From Dyadobacter sp. CY347 (GTDB lineage: Bacteria > Bacteroidota > Bacteroidia > Cytophagales > Spirosomataceae): a stretch of 64,000 nt of DNA. Below are positions 53,651-62,106 of the stretch, one piece after another. The position numbers and the translations under genes are program-made. The stretch is from NCBI RefSeq assembly GCF_021502655.1, contig NZ_JAKFFT010000004.1, positions 682,001 through 746,000 on the forward strand, written 5' to 3'. Under the pieces are notes generated by a model. The model did no database searches, was not told the origin of the DNA, and saw only the letters and a program-made list of their open reading frames with translations. How positions within the stretch are numbered: the stretch's first letter is position 1; every line of letters starts with the position of its first letter.

Positions 53651-54703
53651 TTGAACGTGAATGTTATAACGAAGGGCATTGCGGCAACCGCATTTTCTGT
53701 ATTTGCAGCAGGCGGATTGGTGCAAGCTCAAAAAGTGGATCTGGTTAATAATGAGAAGGAAAAGAAAGTTGAAGTCAAAATCGACGGCAAAGCTTTCACT
53801 TCTTATTTCTATCCGGGTGAAGTTAAATTGAAAAAAGCGGTGCTTTATCCGGTACAAACGGCCAAAGGAACGCTCATTACAAGAGGCTGGCCGCTTGATC
53901 CGAGACCGGGGGAGCGTGTTGACCATCCGCACCACGTAGGGATCTGGCTTAATTATGAGGATGTGAATGGCAACGATTACTGGAACAATTCCGATGCCGT
54001 TGACCACGCAAAACGCGCTTACGGAACCATCATCCACACCGGAATCAAATCCATGAAAAGTGGAAAAGACAAAGGTGAGTTGACGGTAACAGCCGATTGG
54101 AAAGATAAAAACGGCGTACTCACATTGAAGGAAACCACGACCTATCATTTCAGCGGCAAAGGCGACCAGCGCATCATCGACCGTTCCACAACATTAACCG
54201 CCGTGCTGGACACAGTGGCCATGCCCGACATTAAGGACGGAATGTTCGCCATCCGTGTCGCGCGCGAACTGGAATTGCCTTCCAACAAACCGGAAATCTT
54301 CACCGATGCAAGCGGTATAGCAACGAAAGTTCCTGTCATGAACAATGAAGGAATCAGCGGAAATTACCGCAACAGCAACGGTGTAGAAGGAGAGGATGTT
54401 TGGGGCAAGCGCGCCATCTGGTGCAACCTCACAGGAAAGATCAAAGACGAGAACATCAGCGTCGCTATGATCGATCACCCGAAAAACGTAGGTTACCCAG
54501 CATACTGGCACGCCCGCGGCTACGGTCTTTTCGCAGTAAATCCATTAGGGATGAAAGCCCTGAGCAACGGAAAAGAAACGCTGAATTTCAAACTAAAAAA
54601 AGGCGAATCCACTACATTCCGCTATCGCCTGGTAATCGCTTCCGAACACTTGAAGGACGAGGCTATCAACGCCATAGCAGCAGATTATGCGAAGACGAAG
54701 TAG
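53651..54703 (+). CDS. PmoA-family (DUF6807) secreted protein
   Basis: A 350-residue secreted protein starting at a TTG 6 bp after the previous stop. The in-frame TAA of the upstream gene rules out any earlier start, and a GTG two codons later is the alternative. A signal (AATAFSVFAAGGLVQA) is followed by the family motif RGWPLDPRPGERVDHPHHVGIWLNYEDVNG and a C-terminal PKNVGYPAYWHARGYGLFAVNPLG. The family is named after a methane monooxygenase fragment but has no copper-monooxygenase chemistry. It often accompanies Gfo/Idh/MocA and DUF1080 genes, so a role in keto-glycoside metabolism is likely but unproven. Confidence 0.85.
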   Translation: MNVNVITKGIAATAFSVFAAGGLVQAQKVDLVNNEKEKKVEVKIDGKAFTSYFYPGEVKLKKAVLYPVQTAKGTLITRGWPLDPRPGERVDHPHHVGIWLNYEDVNGNDYWNNSDAVDHAKRAYGTIIHTGIKSMKSGKDKGELTVTADWKDKNGVLTLKETTTYHFSGKGDQRIIDRSTTLTAVLDTVAMPDIKDGMFAIRVARELELPSNKPEIFTDASGIATKVPVMNNEGISGNYRNSNGVEGEDVWGKRAIWCNLTGKIKDENISVAMIDHPKNVGYPAYWHARGYGLFAVNPLGMKALSNGKETLNFKLKKGESTTFRYRLVIASEHLKDEAINAIAADYAKTK

Positions 54704-54726
54704 TATAGTCCATTAATTTATTCTTG

Positions 54727-54766
54727 CCAAAAAAGGCGTCGCAGTATTCTGTGGCGCTTTTTTGGT
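54727..54766 (+). terminator. Terminator of the SusC-PmoA gene group
   Basis: A stem of ccaaaaaa-gcg and cgc-ttttttgg with a one-base bulge, a 14-nt loop and a T6 run inside the right arm. It lies 24 bp after the PmoA-like stop and ends the operon. Confidence 0.8.
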
Positions 54767-54799
54767 ATTATTGTGGCTCATTACACACTATGATTTTTT

Positions 54800-55282
54800 A
54801 TGAAGGTTGAGAATTATCAAGTCGAGAGGCTAACTGCGCGTATCTATCAGTTCCATAGCGATGGTGTTCGTGGGAACATTGAAATGATAATTATTTTTAC
54901 GCCGCTACGCGACAATGCTTACAATCTAGGATTTGGTGTTTGGAATGAGTTACTCGAGAAAGTCGATGATTCCATTGAAACGCGTAATGGTGACACGGAC
55001 AAGATTCTTGGAACTGTAGCTCATACAACTCTGAATTTTCTTAGTGAAATTCCCGAAGCTAATATTTACGCGACTGGCAGCTGCCCAATGCGAACCCGGA
55101 AATACCAAATGGGTATCAACAAACATTTAAGGGATTTAAAAGAAACTTACAAAGTGCAGGGTTTGGTATTGGACATACATTCTCCCGATGCACGTATCGG
55201 AGCTATTCCCGACTGGCAGGGTGAATGGCAAAATTTAGAACCAGGAGTGAATTACGACGCTTTTTTGCTATCCCTCAAATGA
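54800..55282 (+). CDS. DUF6934-like protein
   Basis: A 160-residue cytoplasmic protein with no signal or TM segment. Segments such as AYNLGFGVWNELLEKVDDSIETRNGD, TVAHTTLNFLSEIP and GSCPMRTRKYQMGINKHL match what I know of DUF6934, a small Bacteroidota family of unknown function. It is followed at 32 bp by a 51-residue gene in the same direction. Toxin or antitoxin roles have been suggested by such pairs but I cannot support one here. Confidence 0.7.
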   Translation: MKVENYQVERLTARIYQFHSDGVRGNIEMIIIFTPLRDNAYNLGFGVWNELLEKVDDSIETRNGDTDKILGTVAHTTLNFLSEIPEANIYATGSCPMRTRKYQMGINKHLRDLKETYKVQGLVLDIHSPDARIGAIPDWQGEWQNLEPGVNYDAFLLSLK

Positions 55283-55314
55283 TTTTATATTTTTACTTAA
55301 AAAAAGTAATAACT

Positions 55315-55470
55315 ATGGACACAACACTTGAAAAAACAAAAGACGCCGAGGTAGAAAAGGCACTTGCAAGAAAAATCGAAATAATTACTGCCCACTTCGA
55401 GAAGAAATCAGAAAAGATGCGGGCACTTTTGGAAGCTTACCCTGTCCCTGAAAAATTGTTAAAGAAGTAG
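55315..55470 (+). CDS. Small 51-residue protein paired with the DUF6934 gene
   Basis: A short highly charged helical protein (DAEVEKALARKIEIITAHFEKK) starting at an ATG 32 bp after the DUF6934 stop. Size, charge and position fit a partner of that gene, for example an antitoxin, but I recognise no family. Reading it from 55225 would overlap the previous gene, so the ATG at 55315 is preferred. Confidence 0.6.
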   Translation: MDTTLEKTKDAEVEKALARKIEIITAHFEKKSEKMRALLEAYPVPEKLLKK

Positions 55471-55489
55471 TAATCCGATAATCACCTAG

Positions 55490-55930
55490 TTACTTCCCCA
55501 TCCCAGCCGAATGCCAGCTGAACACGTGATATGTCGTGGGTGTGGTGCCTACGTTTTTGATTGAGTGCATTTGGTTTGAAGCTTGAAAAATGACGGAGCC
55601 GGGGCCTACTTGCTTCATTTTGCCGTTGACCAGCGCTTCTACGGTCCCTTCTTTAATGATAATGATTTCTTCTTCTGGGTGTTTGTGCGGCGGGTGCGAG
55701 CTGTCGCCGGGATTCAATGTTGTGATATGACATTCCAGCTCTTTCAATGTGGCTGTTTGTGAGCGGAACACAGTTCTTACGGCCCCGGTTTTAGTGGTTT
55801 TTGATTCCATATCGTTCCAGTCAAAGATGGATGAGTCGAGGATGGCTTTGGGAGAAGCAGCGAATATGCAGGTTACCGTGACGCAGGCTGTGAAGGCAGC
55901 AATGCCCAAATCTCTTTTCGTAATGTACAT
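55490..55930 (-). CDS. Secreted cupin-domain protein
   Basis: About 146 residues. An N-terminal hydrophobic signal (GIAAFTACVTVTCIFAAS) precedes a single cupin: HPPHKHPEEEIIIIKEGTVEALVNG supplies the metal-binding His/Glu set, and MHSIKNVGTTPTTYHV the final His. Such proteins bind metals or sugars and can act as isomerases or dioxygenases. The ATG at 55930 is preferred over one 14 codons upstream. It is convergent with the DUF6934 pair and divergent from the Dabb gene. Confidence 0.85.
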   Translation of the reverse strand: MYITKRDLGIAAFTACVTVTCIFAASPKAILDSSIFDWNDMESKTTKTGAVRTVFRSQTATLKELECHITTLNPGDSSHPPHKHPEEEIIIIKEGTVEALVNGKMKQVGPGSVIFQASNQMHSIKNVGTTPTTYHVFSWHSAGMGK

Positions 55931-56103
55931 GATGTAAGCAGGTTTAGTAATGTTTAACTTAAAGACCGCCATTTTTGCATCTTACCATGAACGTCTGGTT
56001 TGAAAAGATTAGAAAGAAGTCGTATTCTTGGTGTTGATTAACATTGGAATCAAAAACTTTTATAAATCCTTCCCGATCAGAACTGGGATACTTGCTTAAT
56101 AAT

Positions 56104-56517
56104 ATGGAAGACAAATCAAGACGGAAGTTCTTGCAAAATGCCGGACTGGCCACGATCGCTTCAATTTCCCCGCTGGCGGCTGAGCCGGAAAAAGTGAAGG
56201 AATTATTTATCCATCACGTGTATTTTTACCTGAAAGACCCTCATAACGCGCAGGATGAGGCGAAATTATTGGAAGGGTTGAACAAGCTGGCAAAAGTGCC
56301 GACAATACAATATGTGCACATTGGAAAGCCTGCCGAAACAAACCGGTCGGTGATTGTAAGGGACTACACCTTTTCATGGATGTGTTTTTTCAAAAATATA
56401 ATTGAAGAAGAAATTTACCAGACCCACCCGATACACCTTGAATTTGTTAAGGATTATGCCCATTTATGGGAAAAAGTGGTGGTTTACGATTCCGTAGGAC
56501 CTAAGAAAGTTGGGTAA
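56104..56517 (+). CDS. Tat-exported Dabb-domain protein (stress-responsive A/B barrel)
   Basis: About 137 residues. A twin-arginine signal (DKSRRKFLQNAGLATIASI) is followed by a Dabb ferredoxin-like barrel: FIHHVYFYLKDPHNAQDEAKLLEGLNKLAKVPTIQ, VRDYTFSWMCFFKN and HPIHLEFVKDYAHLWEKVVVYD. Export of a Dabb protein by Tat is recurrent in Bacteroidota but unexplained. The ATG at 56104 is chosen for the signal. It is followed by its own terminator and then the GH9 gene. Confidence 0.85.
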   Translation: MEDKSRRKFLQNAGLATIASISPLAAEPEKVKELFIHHVYFYLKDPHNAQDEAKLLEGLNKLAKVPTIQYVHIGKPAETNRSVIVRDYTFSWMCFFKNIIEEEIYQTHPIHLEFVKDYAHLWEKVVVYDSVGPKKVG

Positions 56518-56572
56518 AGCCAAAGATCAGGCATCGGTACAAACACTGCTCTGATCCAGGCGAATTTTATGC

Positions 56573-56606
56573 AGGCCAGCGGTAAAGAGCTGGCCTTTTT
56601 GCTTTT
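56573..56606 (+). terminator. Terminator of the Dabb gene
   Basis: An 8-bp stem (aggccagc at 56573-56580, gctggcct at 56589-56596) with an 8-nt loop is followed by tttttgctttt. Confidence 0.85.
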
Positions 56607-56629
56607 AATACTAAACGCTTTGATCTTAG

Positions 56630-58408
56630 ATGAAGTCCATGCACCCATTTTTCCTTTTTAAATATCAGTTTAGGCTCCTTATCATTTGCGCAATTTTCGG
56701 TTTGTCGCAGCCCATTTCAGGCCAGAATGTTGAGGAGGCAATTCGGCTGAACCAGATTGGTTTCTATCCTAATGCCCAAAAAATTGCCGTTGTGCTCGGG
56801 GAGAAGGAAACCGCTTTTGAACTGAAAGACGCAGCAACGGGGAAAACGGTTTTTAAAGGGAAATTAAGTGAGCCCCGGACCAATCAGCATTCTGGTAAAA
56901 TTAGCCGGATAGCAGACTTTTCCAGCATTCGGAAAGCTGGAAAATATGTTGTGGAAGTTCCTTCGCTGGGTAAATCTGCACCATTTGAAATCAAAAATCA
57001 TGTTTATAAAGAGGTTGCCGCGGCCTCGCTTAAAGGATTTTACTACCAGAGAGCTTCCCAGGAACTGCCTGAAAAGTTTGCTGGAAAATGGGCGCGACCT
57101 GCGGGACATCCCGACAATAAAGTTTTGATCCACGCCTCTGCTGTTTCGAATGGAAGGGTTGAGAATTCCGTAATTAGCTCAACAAGAGGCTGGTATGATG
57201 CGGGCGATTATAATAAATACATTGTCAATTCGGGGATCACAACGGGCACGCTGCTGTCTTTGTACGAAGATTACCCATCATTTTGTGAAAATTTTATCAC
57301 CAATATTCCCGAAAGCAACAATGGTGTTCCAGATCTGCTGGACGAAGCATTGTACAATTTGCGCTGGATGCTAACCATGCAGGATCCTGCTGACGGAGGC
57401 GTTTATCACAAACTCACAAATCCCAGGTTCGACGGAATGATCATGCCCGATGCCTGCAAAAATCCACGTTACGTTGTTCAGAAAGGCACTGCTGCAACAT
57501 TGGATTTTGTTGCGGTAATGGCACAATCGGCGCGTATTTTCAAGAATTTTGAGAATAAATTTCCCGGCCTTTCCGACTCCTGCGTTACTGCCGCTGTGAA
57601 GGGTTGGGAATGGGCAAAAAAGAATCCCGCAGTGCTTTATCATCAGGATGAAATGAATAAAAAGTTTAATCCCGACGTCGTGACTGGTGCATACGGCGAC
57701 CGCGATGTGAAGGACGAGTGGGTTTGGGCTGCGGCGGAAATGTATGCGCTAACCAAAAAACAGGATTACCTGAAAGACATTAACTTCAATGCCGACCAGC
57801 CTATGCCTCTGCCAACATGGAGCCAGGTGAAGACATTGGGCTATTACACCATGATCAGATTTGCGGAAGAGCTCAAAACAGATCCGGCATTAACTAATAG
57901 TCTGAAAAAGAACATTGTCGCCTTTGCGGATAACCTGCTTATTGATTTGGAAAAGCAACCTTACCACACGGTAATGGGCAAAAATGCAAAGGATTACTCG
58001 TGGGGAAGTAGTTCAGTGGCTGCCAATCAGGGCATTGCATTGCTTTATGCTTTCAAACTAACTAAAAACGCAAAATATGTTCAGGCAGCGCAGGGAAACC
58101 TGGATTATATTCTGGGCAGAAATGCAACGGGCTACTGCTTTCTGACCGGTTTCGGTTCCAAACGTGTCATGCATCCGCACCATCGGCCGTCTGTTGCCGA
58201 TGGCATTGCTGATCCGGTTCCGGGACTGTTATCGGGTGGCCCTAATCCTGCCCAGCAGGACAAATGCACCACTTACACCAGCAAATTTGCGGATGAATCG
58301 TTCACGGATGACGACTGTTCCTACGCTTCCAACGAGATTGCGATCAACTGGAATGCGCCCATGGTTTACCTTTCTGCCGCATTGGAAGCATTATCGGAAA
58401 TGAAATAA
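56630..58408 (+). CDS. Glycoside hydrolase family 9 endoglucanase/exoglucosidase
   Basis: A 592-residue secreted enzyme that cleaves beta-1,4-glucan. A signal peptide is followed by an Ig-like CelD_N domain (IRLNQIGFYPNAQKIAVVLGE, about residues 38-125). The (alpha/alpha)6 catalytic domain has GWYDAGDYNKYIVNSG with the catalytic base Asp, the family His motif (RVMHPHHRPS) and ASNEIAINWNAP with the proton-donor Glu near the C terminus. Family length is normal. Its location next to the SusC-DUF1080 locus suggests a cellulose, cello-oligosaccharide or mixed beta-glucan substrate, which is inference. Confidence 0.93.
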   Translation: MKSMHPFFLFKYQFRLLIICAIFGLSQPISGQNVEEAIRLNQIGFYPNAQKIAVVLGEKETAFELKDAATGKTVFKGKLSEPRTNQHSGKISRIADFSSIRKAGKYVVEVPSLGKSAPFEIKNHVYKEVAAASLKGFYYQRASQELPEKFAGKWARPAGHPDNKVLIHASAVSNGRVENSVISSTRGWYDAGDYNKYIVNSGITTGTLLSLYEDYPSFCENFITNIPESNNGVPDLLDEALYNLRWMLTMQDPADGGVYHKLTNPRFDGMIMPDACKNPRYVVQKGTAATLDFVAVMAQSARIFKNFENKFPGLSDSCVTAAVKGWEWAKKNPAVLYHQDEMNKKFNPDVVTGAYGDRDVKDEWVWAAAEMYALTKKQDYLKDINFNADQPMPLPTWSQVKTLGYYTMIRFAEELKTDPALTNSLKKNIVAFADNLLIDLEKQPYHTVMGKNAKDYSWGSSSVAANQGIALLYAFKLTKNAKYVQAAQGNLDYILGRNATGYCFLTGFGSKRVMHPHHRPSVADGIADPVPGLLSGGPNPAQQDKCTTYTSKFADESFTDDDCSYASNEIAINWNAPMVYLSAALEALSEMK

Positions 58409-58412
58409 ATGC

Positions 58413-58643
58413 TTATTGCTTGGTTGATTCAACGGGCACGGTCGGAGGCGTTTCGTTATAACCTTTCTTGCCCGTCATATTTTCTTCCTCTGATTCGCTG
58501 GCAGCCTCTTTCGAAAGTGTTTTCGAAGGTTTTTCGCTGTCGTCTTTTTGTTTATCCTTGCCTTTTGGGCCACCGTGCGAGGGTGAGCCGCCTTCTACAT
58601 CTTCTTTATTTGCTTGCGTTGCCATATTGTTCTGATTTTTCAT
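58413..58643 (-). CDS. Small disordered hydrophilic protein
   Basis: About 76 residues with almost no hydrophobic residues, rich in Lys, Glu, Ser and Gly (SHGGPKGKDKQKDDSEKPSK; KKGYNETPPTVPVEST). It looks intrinsically disordered. Codon use and the start at 58643 (with ATG at 58655 as alternative) are plausible. It is convergent with GH9 (stops 4 bp apart). I know similar short proteins in Bacteroidota but no function. Confidence 0.6.
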   Translation of the reverse strand: MKNQNNMATQANKEDVEGGSPSHGGPKGKDKQKDDSEKPSKTLSKEAASESEEENMTGKKGYNETPPTVPVESTKQ

Positions 58644-58803
58644 GCTAATGCTCAATTTTCATTCCCGGAGCATATACGTTTGTGATGATTATTAAATTCT
58701 ACACATTGGCGGGCACAAAACGATTTCCTCCTGTTGGAATAGATTCTCCGGAAAAGGGCCTTTATTTAAAAAGCTAAATTGCAATCAACCAAAAATCAGC
58801 ATT

Positions 58804-60162
58804 ATGGGTTTTCTTGAATCATTTTCCGACATACGAACATTACTTAAAAACATTGATCTCGATGCGCTGGGCAAGCTTTCCAAAAAAGTGGACCTCAACA
58901 GAATGATGGGTGTAGTGTCTAAAATGAGTGAGGAAGATCTCGGGAAAATGTTGAAGTTCATGGAAGCGGGATCTGGGAAAAAGAAGGCGCCACCGGTTGT
59001 CAATGGCGATTTCTACGAGCTTAGCGCAACATTAACAGGCGAGGATCGTGAAATTCAGCTGAAAGTGCGTGATTTTATGGAAACTGAAATCAGGCCGATC
59101 GCGAATGAATATTGGAATAAAGCCCATTTTCCCATGCACATTATCCCATTAATGGCTGAACTGAACATTTGCGGGCTCACATATAAAGGTTATGGCTGCG
59201 CAGGAAAATCAGCATTGCTGGAAGGGTTCATCGCGATGGAAATGGCGCGAGTGGATTCGTCTATTTCCACATTTTTCGGCGTCCACAGCGGCTTGGCGAT
59301 GGGCTCGATCTATTTGTGCGGCTCGGAGGAGCAGAAGCAACATTGGCTGCCGATCATGCAGCGGATGGACGTGATCGGAGCATTCGGGTTGACGGAACCG
59401 GAAGTGGGTTCAGGTGTCGCGGGCGGGCTTACCACAACTTGTGAACGCATTGGTGATGAATGGGTTATCAACGGTCAAAAGAAATGGATCGGTAATGCTA
59501 CGTTTTCCGACGTTACCATTATCTGGGCGAGGGATTTGGCTGATAATCAGGTAAAAGGCTTTATTGTAAGGAAAGAAAATCCAGGTTTCGTTGCAGAAAA
59601 AATGCAGGATAAAATGGCGCTGCGGACCGTTCAGAATGCATTAATCACGCTCACTGATTGTAAAGTTCCGGAAAAAGACCGCCTTCAAAATGCGAATTCC
59701 TTTAAAGACACAGCAAATGTGTTACGCATGACGCGCGCAGGTGTTGCGTGGCAAGCAGTTGGATGCGGACGTGGCGCTTATGAACTCGCATTGAAATATA
59801 CATTGGAAAGAAAGCAGTTCGGACGCCCGATTGCGGGGTTCCAGCTTGTTCAGGATCTCCTGGTTACCATGCTGGGCGATCTTACGGCCATGCAGACATT
59901 GGTTTATCGGCTTTCTCAATTACAAGACGGCGGCGTGCTCACAGACGAGCATGCGTCACTCGCAAAGGTTTTCAGCACATTGCGTATGCGCTCGATTGTG
60001 GACCACGCACGTGAGCTTTTTGGTGGAAACGGGATTTTATTGGAATATGATATTGCACGTTTTGTTGCGGATGCCGAAGCGATTTATTCGTATGAAGGAA
60101 CCAAGGAAATTAATTCGCTAATCGTCGGGCGCGCAATAACTGGTGAAAGCGCTTTTGTTTAA
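58804..60162 (+). CDS. Acyl-CoA dehydrogenase family protein with N-terminal extension
   Basis: A 452-residue flavoprotein. The ACAD core runs from about residue 80: FGLTEPEVGSGVAGG, VINGQKKWIGNATF (FAD/substrate loop), RKQFGRPIAGFQLVQ, and ELFGGNGILLEYDIARFVAD followed by SYEGTKEINSLIVGRAITG, where the Glu of YEGT is the catalytic base position of several ACADs (glutaryl-CoA group). The first about 75 residues (SDIRTLLKNIDLDALGKLSKK) are a helical extension not seen in typical ACADs. The GNAT gene starts 9 bp later, so they share a transcript. Confidence 0.9.
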   Translation: MGFLESFSDIRTLLKNIDLDALGKLSKKVDLNRMMGVVSKMSEEDLGKMLKFMEAGSGKKKAPPVVNGDFYELSATLTGEDREIQLKVRDFMETEIRPIANEYWNKAHFPMHIIPLMAELNICGLTYKGYGCAGKSALLEGFIAMEMARVDSSISTFFGVHSGLAMGSIYLCGSEEQKQHWLPIMQRMDVIGAFGLTEPEVGSGVAGGLTTTCERIGDEWVINGQKKWIGNATFSDVTIIWARDLADNQVKGFIVRKENPGFVAEKMQDKMALRTVQNALITLTDCKVPEKDRLQNANSFKDTANVLRMTRAGVAWQAVGCGRGAYELALKYTLERKQFGRPIAGFQLVQDLLVTMLGDLTAMQTLVYRLSQLQDGGVLTDEHASLAKVFSTLRMRSIVDHARELFGGNGILLEYDIARFVADAEAIYSYEGTKEINSLIVGRAITGESAFV

Positions 60163-60171
60163 ATCAATGTT

Positions 60172-60624
60172 ATGGAAAAGGACAAACTGACGATCAGGCG
60201 AGCTGCGGAATCTGACAAAGCGCTCATTTACAAGATGATATGTAGTCTGGAAAATATGATCCTGGACATCGCAAGATTTGATTTTGCTTTTGACACCAAT
60301 ATTAAAAATCCGAACATCAGCTATTTTATTGCAAAGCTCGGTGACGAAGCGGTTGGGATGGTAAGCTGCCACATTCAGCCATTATTGCATCATGCGGCAC
60401 TGGTTGCCGAAATCCAGGAAATGTTTGTCGAACCCCAATATCGGTCTCAACAGGTTGGAAAGGCATTAATGGAGCAGGTTACGGCGTTCGCAACGACAAA
60501 CGGCGCCATTCAGATAGAAGTAACTTCACGCAATGTCCGGGAGCAGGCACACCGGTTTTATCAGCGCGAAGGGTTTGAAAAATCACATGTGAAACTGGTC
60601 CGCTATTTCAAGAACGACCAATAA
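60172..60624 (+). CDS. GNAT-family N-acetyltransferase
   Basis: A 150-residue acetyltransferase. The acetyl-CoA pocket motif is MFVEPQYRSQQVGKALMEQV (the R/QxxGxA pattern), with a C-terminal EGFEKSHVKLVRYF helix-strand. The substrate is unknown. It follows the acyl-CoA dehydrogenase by 9 bp and precedes a terminator. Confidence 0.88.
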   Translation: MEKDKLTIRRAAESDKALIYKMICSLENMILDIARFDFAFDTNIKNPNISYFIAKLGDEAVGMVSCHIQPLLHHAALVAEIQEMFVEPQYRSQQVGKALMEQVTAFATTNGAIQIEVTSRNVREQAHRFYQREGFEKSHVKLVRYFKNDQ

Positions 60625-60655
60625 AAAATCATCCGGTCAAGCGACCGGATGATTT
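60623..60655. terminator. Bidirectional terminator between the GNAT gene and the Arg-rich gene
   Basis: A perfect 13-bp stem (aaatcatccggtc at 60626-60638, gaccggatgattt at 60643-60655) with a 4-nt loop. On the minus strand it runs into a T6 tract, which makes it a good terminator for the gene at 60693; it also closes the plus-strand transcript. Confidence 0.88.
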
Positions 60656-60692
60656 CCAAATTACCCTAAACCTTCAACTGCCTTTTGATATC

Positions 60693-61097
60693 TTAATATC
60701 TGCCTCTGTGGTCGCGTGCCCAGCCATCGCCGCGGCGATCGCTCATTCTGCGTGTGTCGGCCATTAATCTTTCAAGATCTTCTCGAAGGATCCGCGTTTC
60801 TCTTGGCGATAACCTTCCGCGGTGGCTGTACTCCCGCTGGCGGGCTTCGATACGCTCGTAGCGGTTTATCAACGCATTGGCTTCACGGGATGAAAGTGTT
60901 CCGCGATTGATTCCGGCCGCAATGCGCTGGCGGGCTTCGCGCTGCAAGTAATCGATCTCGGATCCGCCTCCATGCCTGTATTCGTTGCGGCCGCGGTCGC
61001 CGCGATCGCGTTGTGAATGAGGGGTTGCGCCGTATTGGGCGAATGCGCTGGTGAATCCTAATGTGAGCAATGCGACGGCAAAAAGTATCTTTTTCAT
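60693..61097 (-). CDS. Small secreted Arg-rich protein
   Basis: A 134-residue protein with a signal peptide (MKKILFAVALLTLGFTSAFA-Q). The mature chain is strongly basic (RDRGDRGRNEYRHGG; RRMSDRRGDGWARDH) with two helical segments of similar pattern, RGTLSSREANALINRYERIEA and RGRLSPRETRILREDLERL, which look like a tandem motif. I recognise similar Bacteroidota proteins but no function; nucleic-acid or cell-wall binding would fit the charge. It is monocistronic. Confidence 0.78.
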   Translation of the reverse strand: MKKILFAVALLTLGFTSAFAQYGATPHSQRDRGDRGRNEYRHGGGSEIDYLQREARQRIAAGINRGTLSSREANALINRYERIEARQREYSHRGRLSPRETRILREDLERLMADTRRMSDRRGDGWARDHRGRY

Positions 61098-61227
61098 GAC
61101 CCAAAAATTTTAAAGTTCATGGGTTAGAGGGCCGCAAATGACATAGGTTTAAAATGCGCTTGTTAATGATTGTTAAGGAAAAAACAACCGTTTAAACGCC
61201 TTACAGGACGATTTGATTTTGAAATAC

Positions 61228-61965
61228 TTATCTCTTGGAAAGTGAATTCTGGATAGATTCTTTTGCTTCTGCAAGAATTTCTTCTGCCTTCTTTCCGGCA
61301 GGCTCAATGCCGGGAAGCACGGTCCAGGAGAGGTGGGAAAATGATTTAAGGGGGAAAATTCCTTTGGGGTTAAATGTGCCCGTACCGTTGATGGCGATGG
61401 GAACGATCAGCGCATCCGGGGCGCGTTTCAGCAAGGTTGCCACGCCGCCCGGAACAAAAGGTTTCATGATCCCGCTTGCGGTGCGTGTGCCTTCGGGGAA
61501 AATAATGGCGGACGTTTTTTCATCGTGGATCAGTTTTCCAAGCCGCGCGATCTCGGTCACAGCTTGCTTGCCATCTTTCCTGTTGATCAATGCCGCACCG
61601 CTTTTTCTCAGGTTATAAGATATGCTTGGAACGCCTTTTGATAGTTCTATTTTGGAAACAAATCGCGGGTGATATTTTCTGAGATACCAAATGATCGCCG
61701 GAATGTCGAAGGTGCTCTGGTGATTGGCAACAAAAATAATGGTGCGGTTATCAGGCAACTGAGTGAGATTTTGAAGCGTAATGCGGGAACCCGTGAGATA
61801 CAATCCGTACGTGAGGAAGAAATTGAGACAGTCGACAACCACTTTATGTGCTTTCTTACCAAATACATGAAATGCAATAACCTGGAAAACGTGAAAGACG
61901 AGAAGGGTTAGGCCAAAATGAGTTAAGTAAATAGCACTTAGAACATAGTCGACAATTTTTTTCAT
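61228..61965 (-). CDS. plsC: PlsC-type 1-acylglycerol-3-phosphate acyltransferase
   Basis: A 245-residue membrane-associated acyltransferase. The HX4D motif is ANHQSTFDIPAI, the third motif FPEGTRTASG, and KFVSKIELSKGVPS sits between. A hydrophobic N-terminal segment anchors it. It makes phosphatidic acid from lysophosphatidic acid. It is divergent from the acyl-ACP desaturase gene, a sensible pairing for membrane lipid composition. Confidence 0.9.
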   Translation of the reverse strand: MKKIVDYVLSAIYLTHFGLTLLVFHVFQVIAFHVFGKKAHKVVVDCLNFFLTYGLYLTGSRITLQNLTQLPDNRTIIFVANHQSTFDIPAIIWYLRKYHPRFVSKIELSKGVPSISYNLRKSGAALINRKDGKQAVTEIARLGKLIHDEKTSAIIFPEGTRTASGIMKPFVPGGVATLLKRAPDALIVPIAINGTGTFNPKGIFPLKSFSHLSWTVLPGIEPAGKKAEEILAEAKESIQNSLSKR

Positions 61966-62106
61966 CAGGGTTTTTTCTGCAAAAATAGTTTAAAACTGCT
62001 TTGATTATCCTAATTTGTGAGCTGTGAAATGATAAAAGTCATTCGAAACTTACATTAAATTCACGTAATTTGTAAATTAACAAACAGAGCTTAAAATAGA
62101 AATATA

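Noticed and set aside
58409..58648. 79-codon plus-strand frame after GH9
   Set aside because: Low-quality composition; the minus-strand frame gives a coherent hydrophilic protein of a recurrent type.
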